Shown: piece after piece, positions 27,624-36,206 of the stretch
Layout: each line of letters begins with the position of its first letter
How positions within the stretch are numbered: position 1 is the first letter of the stretch
Assembly (NCBI GenBank): GCA_001464965.1
Contig: LNEJ01000047.1
Coordinates: forward strand, 1-37,309
DNA: 37,309 nt
Direction of reading: 5' to 3'
Source: Gammaproteobacteria bacterium Ga0074134
GTDB lineage: Bacteria; Pseudomonadota; Gammaproteobacteria; Ga0077554; Ga007554
Position numbers and translations under genes: made by a program
Notes under the pieces: model-generated
What the model saw: the letters and a program-made list of their open reading frames with translations, nothing else
Database searches by the model: none
What the model was told of the DNA's origin: nothing

Positions 27624-28895
27624 ATGGCACACATCGTTATCATTGGCGCCAGCACCGGCGGGCTGCCCGCCGCCTACGAGATCAAGGAAGCCGTGGGGTC
27701 TCAACACCGCGTCACAGTCATTTCCAATACCGACACCTTCCACTTCGTGCCCTCCAATCCCTGGGTCGCCGTCGGCTGGCGCTCACGCAAGGACACCGCC
27801 TTCGCACTGGCGCCGCCACTCCACAAAAAAGGCATTGAGTTCATTGCCGTGGGCGCACAGGAGATCAAACCCGCCGAAAACAAGGTCGTGCTCGCCGATG
27901 GGCAGATCATCGATTACGACTATCTGGTGATCGCCACGGGACCGAAGCTGGCCTTCGATGAGGTGCCTGGGCTAGGACCCAACGGCTTTACACATTCGGT
28001 TTGCACCATCGGCCATGCCGAAGAAGCCTATGAGCGCTGGAAGCATTTCCTGGCGGACCCCGGGCCGATTGTAGTGGGTGCGGCACAGGGGGCATCATGC
28101 TTCGGTCCGGCCTACGAATTTGCCTTTATCATGGACACGGATCTGCGGCGCAAAAAGCTGCGCAACCGCGTGCCCATGACCTTCATTACCTCAGAGCCCT
28201 ATATCGGCCATCTTGGCCTGGGCGGTGTCGGCGACTCCAAAGGCATGATGGAGCACGAGCTGCGCCAACATGACATCAAATGGATCACCAATGCCAAAAC
28301 CACCAAGGTGGAAGATGGCCTAATGTTTGTCACCGAACACAACGATAAGGGAGAACCGATCAAGGAACATCAGTTGCCCTTCAAGTTCTCGATGATGCTC
28401 CCCGCCTTCAAGGGCATCGATGCCGTGGCGGCACTGGGTGAGCAGATGGTCAACCCGCGCGGTTTCGTCAAAGTCGACAAATACCAGCGCAGCCCCGCCT
28501 GGCCAAATATTTATTCTGTTGGCGTGTGTATCGCCATCCCGCCGGTGGAGGCCACCCCCGTGCCGACCGGCGCGCCCAAGACCGGCTACATGATCGAATC
28601 CATGGTCACCGCCACCGCCCACAACATCAAGGACGCCCTGGCGGGCATCGAACCCAGCCACGAGGCCACCTGGAACGCCATCTGCCTGGCCGACATGGGC
28701 GACACCGGCGCCGCCTTCGTCGCCATGCCACAGATCCCTCCGCGTAACGTGGCATGGATGAAAAAGGGCCGGTGGGTGCATCTGGCCAAGGTCGCTTTTG
28801 AAAAGTATTTCATCGGCAAAATGAAGAAAGGATCAACGGAACCGGTTTATGAAAAATATATTCTTAAATCGCTGGGGATAGAGAAATTGAAGTAA
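27624..28895 (+). CDS. sqr: Sulfide:quinone oxidoreductase, type I
   Basis: The product has 423 residues and is an FAD-dependent disulfide-reductase-like flavoprotein attached to the cytoplasmic membrane. It oxidises sulfide to polysulfide or persulfide and reduces quinone. The N-terminal FAD motif is IIGASTGGLPAAYE. The three cysteines that act in the A. ferrooxidans enzyme (Cys128, 160 and 356 there) appear here as Cys127 (SVCTIGHAE), Cys159 (GASCFGPAYE) and Cys354 (NAICLADMGD). The quinone and membrane region at the end (GRWVHLAKVAFEKYF) is also shared. GGAGGAGCACTATC precedes the ATG. It is divergent from purL, and the DJ-1 gene follows after 51 bases. This is the main evidence for sulfur-based energy metabolism in the window. 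Confidence 0.95.
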   Translation: MAHIVIIGASTGGLPAAYEIKEAVGSQHRVTVISNTDTFHFVPSNPWVAVGWRSRKDTAFALAPPLHKKGIEFIAVGAQEIKPAENKVVLADGQIIDYDYLVIATGPKLAFDEVPGLGPNGFTHSVCTIGHAEEAYERWKHFLADPGPIVVGAAQGASCFGPAYEFAFIMDTDLRRKKLRNRVPMTFITSEPYIGHLGLGGVGDSKGMMEHELRQHDIKWITNAKTTKVEDGLMFVTEHNDKGEPIKEHQLPFKFSMMLPAFKGIDAVAALGEQMVNPRGFVKVDKYQRSPAWPNIYSVGVCIAIPPVEATPVPTGAPKTGYMIESMVTATAHNIKDALAGIEPSHEATWNAICLADMGDTGAAFVAMPQIPPRNVAWMKKGRWVHLAKVAFEKYFIGKMKKGSTEPVYEKYILKSLGIEKLK

Positions 28896-28946
28896 ACACG
28901 GGCCTGATGCCAGAATCATTCAGCATGAAATCCTGGGAAGATATTT

Positions 28947-29495
28947 ATGGCAAACGTCCTTATCCCTCTTGCGCAGGGCTGCGAAGAACTCGAAGCCGTC
29001 ACGATCATGGACCTGCTGCGCCGCGCCGGTATACAGGTTGTTACCGCAGGACTCGTTGATGGCCCGGTGCGCGGCAGCCGCGGCACCGTGCTGCTTCCCG
29101 ACACCATTCTCGATCACGCGTTGCAGCAGGAATTCGATATGGTGGCGCTGCCCGGCGGACAACCTGGCAGCAACAATCTCGATGCCGACCCGCGCATCCA
29201 TGCCCTGCTCAGGCGCATGGCCGGTCAAGGCAAATACACCGCCGCCATCTGCGCCGCCCCGCTGGTTTTGGCACACGCCGGTTTACTGCATGGCAAACAG
29301 GCCACCAGTTTTCCCGGCGTGCTGGACAAAATGAATCTGAAAGGTATGGAATTAAAAACGGATGCCGTAGTACGGGACGGCAAGGTAATCACCTCGCGCG
29401 GGCCGGGCACCGCGATGGATTTTGCGCTTACGCTGATTGAGGTGCTGGCGGGCAAGGCCCAGCGCGACGAGGTGGAGGCGGGATTGATGCGCTGA
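28947..29495 (+). CDS. DJ-1/PfpI family protein (YajL-like)
   Basis: The product has 182 residues, one domain. Family hallmarks are the Glu in GCEELEAVT (Glu14/15) and the nucleophile-elbow Cys102 in AAICAAPLVLA, with ALPGGQPGSNNL and SFPG nearby. Members protect thiols and proteins from oxidative or electrophilic damage; reported deglycase activity is debated. A ribosome-site-like GGGAAGAT lies before the ATG. It lies 51 bases downstream of sqr on the same strand and is probably co-transcribed with it. In that setting handling of reactive cysteine or persulfide species is an attractive but unproven role. Confidence 0.93.
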   Translation: MANVLIPLAQGCEELEAVTIMDLLRRAGIQVVTAGLVDGPVRGSRGTVLLPDTILDHALQQEFDMVALPGGQPGSNNLDADPRIHALLRRMAGQGKYTAAICAAPLVLAHAGLLHGKQATSFPGVLDKMNLKGMELKTDAVVRDGKVITSRGPGTAMDFALTLIEVLAGKAQRDEVEAGLMR

Positions 29496-29573
29496 TTTGT
29501 TCTTTGGGCGCGAATCACGGCAAAAAGTTGATCCCCCGCAGGATCAGCGCATTGGCAAATTCACCCGCCCTGG

Positions 29574-29816
29574 TTACATGGGTGTATCCTTGTCCTTTGT
29601 TGTCTGCCGTACATTCATGGCTGCGTCCTTGGCGGCGCGTTCATCCGTTTTTTTTGTGTCAGCGCGTTTCTCGTGGCCTTTGACTTCAGGTTTGTCATGC
29701 TCAACAGCCACGATTCCCAACGCTTCGAGTTCCTTATCACCAGCGTTCGCCACGCCGGAAACACCAAACGAAACCATCATGCTTATCGCGGCAGCACCGA
29801 TCAGAATCTTATTCAT
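29574..29816 (-). CDS. Small exported hypothetical protein, 80 residues
   Basis: An N-terminal Sec signal is clear (MNKILIGAAAISMMVSFG, cleavage probably after ANA). The mature part is about 54 residues, highly charged and lysine-rich (HDKPEVKGHEKRADTKKTDE), without cysteine and likely disordered. GAGGAG precedes the ATG at a slightly long spacing. I know no family for it. It lies between convergent DJ-1 and downstream of ygfX on the same strand, 48 bases beyond the ygfX stop. The signal peptide and ribosome site make it a real gene; the function is unknown. Confidence 0.65.
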   Translation of the reverse strand: MNKILIGAAAISMMVSFGVSGVANAGDKELEALGIVAVEHDKPEVKGHEKRADTKKTDERAAKDAAMNVRQTTKDKDTPM

Positions 29817-29864
29817 CGAGCAGCTCTCCTCATAAAGTTGAATTTGGCAGCGCGCCCAATCTTG

Positions 29865-30341
29865 TCACTTTTTCGGTGAAAAGATATTCAGGCGCGCACG
29901 CAAACGCCGGAGCGTCATCGTGTCACTGCTGTCCGGCGCGAGCACCACGGAACGGCGGCGACCCCATAACGGGGTACGTATTCCTGTATCGGCACGATCC
30001 AGCTCAAAGTTGAGCACTACCAGCAATGGGTGTACATAACTGCCGGGCAGCAGGCGCGCAACGATTTCCTGCCCGCCTGCCGTGTGGAGTTTCCAGTCAT
30101 CATTGCAGTCCCATATCAAACGAAGGATGGCACGCTTGTCGCGCAACAAGGCGTGGGTGTTGAGGGTGTATGTCAAACTGGCAAGAATCACGCCCGCCAG
30201 CAGCAACATCTCCCATACAGGCAGGGCAAGCGGCGGGAGCAAGGCCAGCGCACCGCCGTGTGCAAGCAACATCAGCCCTGCCAGCCGGGGGGAATAGCGT
30301 AAATCAATTTGTAACGGGGCGGCGGATTTTAGCGACGACAT
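29865..30341 (-). CDS. ygfX: YgfX family membrane protein
   Basis: The product has 158 residues. Two adjacent membrane helices lie at about 20-60 (LAGLMLLAHGGALALLPPL and a second beginning WEMLLLAGVILAS), followed by a soluble beta-rich part with WDCNDDWKLHTAGGQE and ending RLRARLNIF. This is the YgfX (CptA) plan, almost always encoded beside sdhE. In E. coli it has been called a toxin affecting FtsZ and MreB, a claim later work has not uniformly supported; a link to SDH or SdhE function is an alternative. Its start overlaps the end of sdhE by 38 bases. A TTG two codons upstream is possible, but ATG at 30341 is preferred. Confidence 0.85.
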   Translation of the reverse strand: MSSLKSAAPLQIDLRYSPRLAGLMLLAHGGALALLPPLALPVWEMLLLAGVILASLTYTLNTHALLRDKRAILRLIWDCNDDWKLHTAGGQEIVARLLPGSYVHPLLVVLNFELDRADTGIRTPLWGRRRSVVLAPDSSDTMTLRRLRARLNIFSPKK

Positions 30342-30552
30342 CAGCAATGGCCTTATCAGTGGGGATCATACGTCCCAGCATATATTCAAGTAAAACGGTA
30401 TCAGGATAACCGAGCAAATCAGAAAATGCCTGCTGTTCCGGCGCGGCCAGCGTGTCAAACTGCCCATCGAGGAACGCCTGTAGCAGGAGATCCAGCTCCA
30501 GCATGCCACGGCGGCATTGCCAGTACAATCGTGAGCGATCCGTGCTTTCCAT
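30304..30552 (-). CDS. sdhE: SdhE, FAD assembly factor for succinate dehydrogenase
   Basis: The product has 82 residues and is helical. The signature is RLYWQCRRGMLELDLLL, containing the RRGMLELD motif that contacts SdhA. SdhE (YgfY/CptB) promotes covalent attachment of FAD to SdhA. The ATG at 30552 begins just before the conserved region; longer in-frame readings run back into sdhB. It starts two bases after the sdhB stop and overlaps ygfX, so it is the fifth gene of a tightly packed operon sdhC-D-A-B-E-ygfX. Confidence 0.95.
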   Translation of the reverse strand: MESTDRSRLYWQCRRGMLELDLLLQAFLDGQFDTLAAPEQQAFSDLLGYPDTVLLEYMLGRMIPTDKAIADVVAKIRRPVTN

Positions 30553-30554
30553 GA

Positions 30555-31256
30555 TTAGATCAAATGTTTCAGCATGAGTTTCTTGATTTTTCCGATGGCC
30601 TTGGTGGGATTCAATCCCTTGGGGCAGACATCGACACAGTTCATGACGGTGTGGCAACGGAACAGCCGATACGGACCTTCCAGCGCTTCCAGACGCTCGG
30701 CCGTGGCCTGATCGCGGCTATCGGCGAGAAAACGATAGGCCTGCAACAGCGCTGCCGGTCCGCGGAATTTATCGGGATTCCACCAGAATGAGGGGCAGGC
30801 GGTGGAACAGCAGCCGCACAGGATACACTCATACAAACCATCGAGCTCATCGCGCTGTTCGGGTGTCTGCAAATACTCAACCTCGGGTTCGGGATCATGC
30901 ACGATGAGGTAGGGCTGGATGGCACGGTATTGGTGGTAAAACTGGCTCATATCAACCACCAGATCGCGTATCACCGGCATGCCGGGCACGGGCCTGATCT
31001 CAATCGGTTGCTTGAGGCTGGCAAGAGGTGTGATACAGGCCAGCCCGTTGCGGCCATTGATGTTCATGGCATCCGAACCGCATACGCCCTCGCCGCAGGA
31101 GTGGCGGAAAGAGAGGGTTTCGTCGCTGACCTTGATCAGGCGTAGCGCGTCGAGCAACATCATGCCGGGGGCAACATCCGCGTCCGGCAGATCAAAATCC
31201 TGCATGGAGGGCGCGGCGTCTGTTTCAGGGTTATAGCGATAAATGGAGAAGCGCAT
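30555..31256 (-). CDS. sdhB: Succinate dehydrogenase iron-sulfur subunit
   Basis: The product has 233 residues. The three cluster sites are complete: the [2Fe-2S] ferredoxin part with SCGEGVCGSDAMNINGRNG and a further Cys, the [4Fe-4S] site CILCGCCSTACP, and the [3Fe-4S] site beginning CHTVMNCVDVCP. It carries electrons from the SdhA flavin to quinone at the membrane subunits. It starts one base after the sdhA stop. Length and motif spacing are normal. Confidence 0.98.
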   Translation of the reverse strand: MRFSIYRYNPETDAAPSMQDFDLPDADVAPGMMLLDALRLIKVSDETLSFRHSCGEGVCGSDAMNINGRNGLACITPLASLKQPIEIRPVPGMPVIRDLVVDMSQFYHQYRAIQPYLIVHDPEPEVEYLQTPEQRDELDGLYECILCGCCSTACPSFWWNPDKFRGPAALLQAYRFLADSRDQATAERLEALEGPYRLFRCHTVMNCVDVCPKGLNPTKAIGKIKKLMLKHLI

Positions 31257-31257
31257 A

Positions 31258-33036
31258 TCAATACACCCTCGGCTTGGGCGGAAAACTCTCCACGGTCAGC
31301 GGTTTCATCCGCACTGGTTTGTAATCAATCTGGCGGTTCTGTTTGGAGTACAGACTGTGTTTCAGCCATTTCACATCGTCACGCTCGGGATAGTCGATGC
31401 GTGAGTGGGCGCCGCGGCTCTCCTTGCGCGCCAAGGCGCAACTCACCGTGGCGAGCGCGATGTCCACCAGGTTTTCCAGCTCCAAAGCCTCGATGCGCGC
31501 GGTATTGAAGACCTTGCTGTGATCCTTGAGGCAGACATGCTGCAAGCGCGTCTCGATCTCCCGCACCTTCTCCAGCCCCTCACGCAACACATCCTCCGTG
31601 CGGAACACGCCGCAGTAATGCTCCATGGTACGTTTGAGATCATTGCGCAGCGCATCCACGGTTTCGCCATCGCCGCGCCGATCCCAGCGCGCGAGACGCT
31701 CCAGCGCCTGATCCACGCTGTTCGCTGCCGGAGGGCGGCTGTAGCGGTTTTCGCGCAGATATTCACTGATGTGATTGCCCGCCGCACGGCCAAACACCAC
31801 GATGTCCAGCAGCGAATTTCCACCCAGACGGTTGGCGCCATGCACCGAGACGCAGGCACATTCACCGACGGCATAGAACCCGGGCACTGGCTCTTCCGCG
31901 CCTTGCTGTTGCGGCGCAACGACTTGCCCAAAGCGGTTGGTAGGAATGCCGCCCATGGTGTAGTGCGCTGTGGGAAATACGGGTATGGCGGTGTTAATGG
32001 GGTCGATATGCAAAAAGGTCTGCACCATGTCGCGTATCCCTGGCAGGCGCTTGCGCACCACATCCTCGCCGAGATGGTCGACCTTTAGCAATATAAAATC
32101 CTTGTTGGGTCCGCAGCCCCGGCCTTCGCGCACCTCGGTGGCGATGGCGCGGCTCACGACATCGCGGCTCGCCAGGTCTTTGGCGTGGGGCGCGTAGCGC
32201 TCCATAAAGCGTTCGCCTTCGCCATTCACAAGATAACCACCCTCACCACGCGCGGCTTCCGTAATCAACATGCCCTTACCGGCAATGCCGGTGGGATGAA
32301 ACTGGAAGAACTCCATGTCTTGCAGCGGAACACCGGCGCGCAGCGCCATCGCCATGCCGTCACCGGTGTTGATTCGAGCGTTGGTGTTGGTACGGAATAA
32401 CTGCCCTGCCCCACCAGTCGCAAGCAGCGTGGTCTTGGCCTGGATCACCAGCGGCTCGCCGGTTTCGATCTCCAGCACCAGCGCACCAAGAATATAACCC
32501 TCGTCATCCTTGAGCAGATCAATGGCGAAATATTCGTCGAAAAAATGGGTCTTGGCGCGGATGTTTTGCTGATACAACGCGTGCAGAATGGCGTGCCCGG
32601 TGCGATCCGCCGCAGCGCAGGTGCGCGCCGCCTGGTCGCCACCGAAGTTCTGGCTCTGGCCGCCGAAAGCACGCTGATAGATCTTGCCGTTATCCAGCCT
32701 GGAAAACGGCACGCCGATATGCTCAAGCTCGATCACCAGGCGCGGCGCGGCCCGGCACATGTATTCAATGGCGTCTTGATCACCGAGGAAGTCGCCACCC
32801 TTGACGGTGTCATACATGTGCCAATGCCAGTTGTCCGGCGACACATTGGCCAACGCGGCATTCATCCCACCCTGCGCGGCGACAGTGTGCGAGCGCGTCG
32901 GGAACACTTTGGATACCACCGCCACATTGGCCTCATCCTGCGCCAGCTGCAAGGCCGCGCGCAGCCCGCCGCCGCCCGCGCCGATCACCAGCACATCGAA
33001 TTTGCGGCTGGCTATGCCGGCCTTGATCTGGCTCAT
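31258..33036 (-). CDS. sdhA: Succinate dehydrogenase flavoprotein subunit
   Basis: The product has 592 residues. It has the dinucleotide motif [14 protein letters not shown] (17-30) and the His that carries FAD covalently (His50 in [11 protein letters not shown]), with further active-site regions [22 protein letters not shown] and [11 protein letters not shown]. It oxidises succinate to fumarate in the TCA cycle. The ATG at 33036 has GGGAGGGG upstream and overlaps the sdhD stop as ATGA; an in-frame extension to 33072 lies within sdhD. Confidence 0.98.
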   Translation of the reverse strand: MSQIKAGIASRKFDVLVIGAGGGGLRAALQLAQDEANVAVVSKVFPTRSHTVAAQGGMNAALANVSPDNWHWHMYDTVKGGDFLGDQDAIEYMCRAAPRLVIELEHIGVPFSRLDNGKIYQRAFGGQSQNFGGDQAARTCAAADRTGHAILHALYQQNIRAKTHFFDEYFAIDLLKDDEGYILGALVLEIETGEPLVIQAKTTLLATGGAGQLFRTNTNARINTGDGMAMALRAGVPLQDMEFFQFHPTGIAGKGMLITEAARGEGGYLVNGEGERFMERYAPHAKDLASRDVVSRAIATEVREGRGCGPNKDFILLKVDHLGEDVVRKRLPGIRDMVQTFLHIDPINTAIPVFPTAHYTMGGIPTNRFGQVVAPQQQGAEEPVPGFYAVGECACVSVHGANRLGGNSLLDIVVFGRAAGNHISEYLRENRYSRPPAANSVDQALERLARWDRRGDGETVDALRNDLKRTMEHYCGVFRTEDVLREGLEKVREIETRLQHVCLKDHSKVFNTARIEALELENLVDIALATVSCALARKESRGAHSRIDYPERDDVKWLKHSLYSKQNRQIDYKPVRMKPLTVESFPPKPRVY

Positions 33037-33374
33037 GCCGCCCCTCCCATCATCAGAATACGCAGTACCCACAGCCCCATTGCCAACAGACCTGCCGCCA
33101 CCAGCGCCAGCAGTACAAAGCGCATCCCCAGCGGGTGCACATAGTCAATAATCACGTCACGCAGGCCCACCCAGGCGTGGATCAACAGTGCGGCAAAAAA
33201 TATACTGGCTGTCACAGTAATGAAGGGCAGCGCCATCCAGGTTCGCCACTCCTGATAGGAGCTTGGTGCATCCAACACCAGATGCAAGACAAACATACCG
33301 ATGAAAAGCGCCATGTATACCGCGCTCAAACGCTGCAACAGCCAGGCACGGAAGCCGGAGGCGCGCCAGATCAT
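33033..33374 (-). CDS. sdhD: Succinate dehydrogenase membrane anchor subunit SdhD
   Basis: The product has 113 residues with three membrane helices. The second carries the heme-ligand region [14 protein letters not shown], where the His, Asp and Tyr correspond to those near heme b and the quinone in E. coli SdhD. The ATG at 33374 overlaps the sdhC stop as ATGA, the same arrangement as at the sdhD-sdhA junction. A GTG four codons earlier is less likely. Confidence 0.92.
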   Translation of the reverse strand: MIWRASGFRAWLLQRLSAVYMALFIGMFVLHLVLDAPSSYQEWRTWMALPFITVTASIFFAALLIHAWVGLRDVIIDYVHPLGMRFVLLALVAAGLLAMGLWVLRILMMGGAA

Positions 33375-33763
33375 AGCAATACCCACAGCGCGATGACCGG
33401 CACGATCAAACCACCCACATTAATGAACCAGGCGCTACGGCGCGCACTGTCACGTTCGACACCGATATCGGCATCAATCAATAAAAAGCGAATGCCCGCC
33501 AACAGGTGATGAGAAAATCCCCACAGCAGCATCACCGCCACAAACTTGACGGGTGGCGAAGCCAGGATAGCCAGCGCCTCGGCATAACCCTGCGCATTGC
33601 GCAGCGACAGATCCAGCAGATAGATAACAAACGGAATCAGCAGGCACAGCATCATGCCCGCAACACGGTGGGCAAAGGAAAGAACTGCGACTACTGGCAT
33701 GCGAATGCGCAGCAGATCCATGAAGATGGGGCGTTTTATATTTTTAACCATTTTATTTATCAT
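33371..33763 (-). CDS. sdhC: Succinate dehydrogenase cytochrome b556 subunit SdhC
   Basis: The product has up to 130 residues and three membrane helices. SFAHRVAGMML near the N-terminus holds the Ser and Arg of the quinone site, and GFSHHLLAGIRFLLIDAD is the heme b region. It is the first gene of the sdh operon. Two starts are possible: ATG at 33763 with AGGA five bases before it, or ATG at 33751 giving VKNIKRPIF, more like other SdhC N-termini. I give the longer one. The 101-base gap to ygfZ must hold both divergent promoters; I cannot assign boxes with confidence. Confidence 0.93.
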   Translation of the reverse strand: MINKMVKNIKRPIFMDLLRIRMPVVAVLSFAHRVAGMMLCLLIPFVIYLLDLSLRNAQGYAEALAILASPPVKFVAVMLLWGFSHHLLAGIRFLLIDADIGVERDSARRSAWFINVGGLIVPVIALWVLL

Positions 33764-33864
33764 CGGATCCTAGTGTATATCACTTGAGGTATCCGTCCAG
33801 TATTATGCGGTAACTGAATATTGGCTATATTTGTAACACATGCAATTTGAAGGCCGTTTATAGT

Positions 33865-34917
33865 ATGCACGCAGAATGGAAAACCCTTATCGAAGCCGCT
33901 GGCGCTGTCATAGAGTCTGGCAATGTCCGCCACTTCGGCAATCCCTCGCGGGAGCTCCAGACATTGGCAACCGGCACCATTATTGCCGACCTGTCGCACA
34001 CCGGGCTGATTGCCGTCCGCGGGCCCGATACCGCCACCTTTCTTCAGAATCAGTTCAGCAACGATATACGCGAGGTATCGCAGCATCACAGCCAGATGAG
34101 TGCCTATTGCAACCCAAAGGGGCGGATTCTGGCCTGTTTTCGCATTTTCGTGCGCGATGAAACGTATTACTTGCGTATGCCACGTGAACTCATTGATGCC
34201 ACCCTCAAGCGCTTGCGCATGTTTGTATTGCGCGCCAAGGTCACGCTGGAAGATGCCAGCAACACACTGGTGACCATCGGCATCGCCAGCCTGCATGGCG
34301 CAACTGAGTTAAAAGATATGCTGGGCGTCTTGCCGGAAGACGTTGATGGTGTCATACACAACAACGGACTGACCGTGATACGCCTCCCCGGCGCACAGAC
34401 ACGCTTTGAGATTACCGGAGAATGCGCAGCCGTCAAGGACATGTGGAACAAACTGGGTGCCCATGCCGCACCCGTGGGTGCAAGCGCGTGGGATCTGCTC
34501 GACATTCGCGCCGGCATCCCCACCATCCATGCCGCCACCAGCGAAGCCTTTGTGCCGCAGATGGTCAACCTGCACCTCATTAACGGCGTCAGCTTTAAAA
34601 AAGGCTGCTATCCAGGCCAGGAAATCGTTGCGCGTATGCACTACCTCGGCACGCTCAAACGGCGCATGTATCTTGCCCATATCCTGTCGGACACGGCCCC
34701 TCAACCTGGTGATGCGCTGTATGGCTCTGGCGCTGAAAATACCCAAGGCATTGGGACCATCGTCACGGCGCAACCGGCACCCGAAGGCGGCTTTGACGCA
34801 CTCGCCGTAGTGGAAATCAAGGCTGCCGGGCATGGCAGTGTGCATTTACATAATACTGGAGGGGCAACACTTGCATTCCGGGAGCTGCCCTATCCGCTAT
34901 CCCCTGCAGAAACCTGA
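33865..34917 (+). CDS. ygfZ: YgfZ/GcvT-like folate-binding Fe-S maintenance protein
   Basis: The product has 350 residues. It has the GcvT-like fold with the YgfZ signature KGCYPGQEIVAR, whose cysteine is needed for function in E. coli. Other typical phrases are DLSHTGLIAVRGPDTATFLQ and the QFSNDI and YCNPKGRIL region. YgfZ uses tetrahydrofolate and helps maintain or repair certain Fe-S enzymes, among them succinate dehydrogenase, which is encoded divergently next door. I chose ATG at 33865; a TTG at 33847 is in frame, with GAAGG lying between them. No damage is visible. Confidence 0.95.
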   Translation: MHAEWKTLIEAAGAVIESGNVRHFGNPSRELQTLATGTIIADLSHTGLIAVRGPDTATFLQNQFSNDIREVSQHHSQMSAYCNPKGRILACFRIFVRDETYYLRMPRELIDATLKRLRMFVLRAKVTLEDASNTLVTIGIASLHGATELKDMLGVLPEDVDGVIHNNGLTVIRLPGAQTRFEITGECAAVKDMWNKLGAHAAPVGASAWDLLDIRAGIPTIHAATSEAFVPQMVNLHLINGVSFKKGCYPGQEIVARMHYLGTLKRRMYLAHILSDTAPQPGDALYGSGAENTQGIGTIVTAQPAPEGGFDALAVVEIKAAGHGSVHLHNTGGATLAFRELPYPLSPAET

Positions 34918-34995
34918 TTAGTCTAAAAATTAAAGTTATCAGGAAGGCTGCCGAAAACCAAGCATACGCATGTTCAGCAAACAAAGGATTGCGGC

Positions 34996-35874
34996 ATGAA
35001 TGGCACCCAGCACGCCACAAAAGATATCACGGCAGACATCGAAGGCAGATTCATCTCCAGGCTGCTTGATGACATCCGGCATAAACGAATAGGACTGCCC
35101 ACTCTCCCGGAAGTCGCCATCAGGGTGCGCAAAGCAGCCGCTGCGCCTAATGTCACAGCGGCACAGCTTGCACAGCTTATCGGAACCGATCCTGTTTTGT
35201 CGGCACGTTTGTTACAGGTAGCAAACAGCCCGCTCTATCGCGGAAACAAGCCGATTCTTAACATACAAACCGCCATCGCCCGCCTCGGAAACTCTCTGGT
35301 ACGCAATTTGATCACCAGTGTCGTTGTCAGCCAGCTATTTCAGGCACAGGTACCGTCCGCTATAAAGCACCGCTTAAAAACGACATGGGCACATACTATT
35401 CAGGTGGCCGCCATCAGCCATGTTCTTGCCCATAAATTCACCCGGCTCATGCCGGAGCAGGCCATGCTGGCCGGGCTGATACATGACCTTGGAAAGTTAC
35501 CGATTCTGATGCAACTGGAGATGTTTCCCAGCCTGCTTGAAAATGAACAAACCGTTGACCGCCTGGTCACCCTCCTGCACCCCCAGATCGGCAAAGTCAT
35601 CCTCGAAACCTGGAATTTCCCGCCAGAACTGGTAGCCGTGGCCGCCGAACACGAAAATCTGGAGCGCGATCCCGGCCCGCAAGCCGATTATGTTGATGTC
35701 GTGCTCATGGCAAATCTGTATAGTCACATCGGCACAAGCCACCATTTTGGTATCACCGAATGGCCCTCGATTCCCGCCTGCGGCAAGCTAGGCATGACAC
35801 CCGAGCAGTGCCTTATAACTCTCAATGACGCGCAGGCGGAAGTAATGGAAATACAGAAATTCCTGATCGCCTGA
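34996..35874 (+). CDS. HDOD-domain protein
   Basis: The product has 292 residues. From about 28 to 230 it is an HDOD domain: LPTLPEVAIRVRKAAA, IGTDPVLSARLLQVANSP, IQTAIARLG and LAGLIHDLGKLPILM. Although HDOD proteins derive from HD hydrolases they usually lack the full metal site and serve as scaffolds in signalling, motility or c-di-GMP pathways. No second domain such as GGDEF or EAL is attached. AAGGATTGCGGC precedes the ATG. It lies 78 bases downstream of ygfZ and may be co-transcribed with it. Confidence 0.92.
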   Translation: MNGTQHATKDITADIEGRFISRLLDDIRHKRIGLPTLPEVAIRVRKAAAAPNVTAAQLAQLIGTDPVLSARLLQVANSPLYRGNKPILNIQTAIARLGNSLVRNLITSVVVSQLFQAQVPSAIKHRLKTTWAHTIQVAAISHVLAHKFTRLMPEQAMLAGLIHDLGKLPILMQLEMFPSLLENEQTVDRLVTLLHPQIGKVILETWNFPPELVAVAAEHENLERDPGPQADYVDVVLMANLYSHIGTSHHFGITEWPSIPACGKLGMTPEQCLITLNDAQAEVMEIQKFLIA

Positions 35875-36063
35875 GCATTAGCTACACACAGATATGCCGG
35901 CATTTTTCAATCACGGCAAGTGATTTAAAAATCGAAAAATGAAGTTGGATAGGCATGCATAGGGGGCGTCGTGCAATAAATTTTTACCGCTTTGTCGCGC
36001 GGGGCGTGTATCCGAATGATTGGGCAGGTGATCCCGGCGGCGCCATTGGTTTCGGCGAATGAT

Positions 36064-36090
36064 CCCGGATTGCGCTTCGCTTCATCTGGG
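36064..36090. repeat. REP-like hairpin
   Basis: CCCGGAT (36064-36070) pairs with ATCTGGG (36084-36090) around TGCGCTTCGCTTC. This resembles the repetitive pattern seen between genes in many gammaproteobacteria (a CCCGGAT...ATCCGGGCTAC type repeat). It lies in the 332-base gene-free stretch 35875-36206, whose remaining content before 36064 shows nothing I can identify. Confidence 0.5.
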
Positions 36091-36100
36091 CTACTTGCTC

Positions 36101-36163
36101 GTCCAACAAACGGTTCAGATTGTGGTTCGCTTCGCGATCACGAGCTAACCTTAATCGTTAGAC
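36101..36163 (+). other. Integron attC-like recombination site
   Basis: The 63 bases begin with GTCCAAC, which fits the R'' consensus RYYYAAC, and end with GTTAGAC, which fits the R' consensus GTTRRRY. Inside, GGTTCAG and CTAACC pair except for one extra C in the left arm, as in the L'' box of known attC sites. The middle (TGTGGTTCGC-TTC-GCGATCACGA) forms the variable stem-loop. The extra base indicates plus orientation, so a cassette gene would be expected on the left, where none is seen. No integrase gene is in the window. Confidence 0.65.
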
Positions 36164-36206
36164 TCGGATTTTAAATAGTGGTGTTTATCTCCAATTGGTC
36201 TCTTAG

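Noticed and set aside
35875-35935. A terminator after the HDOD gene around ATGCCGGCATTTTT
   Set aside because: The palindrome ATGCCGGCAT has no loop, so it cannot form a proper hairpin; an alternative stem is only 5 bp with a long loop.
35992-36174. A 60-codon plus-strand open frame in the expected cassette position
   Set aside because: It runs through the REP-like hairpin and the attC-like site and has no ribosome site, so it is not a cassette gene.
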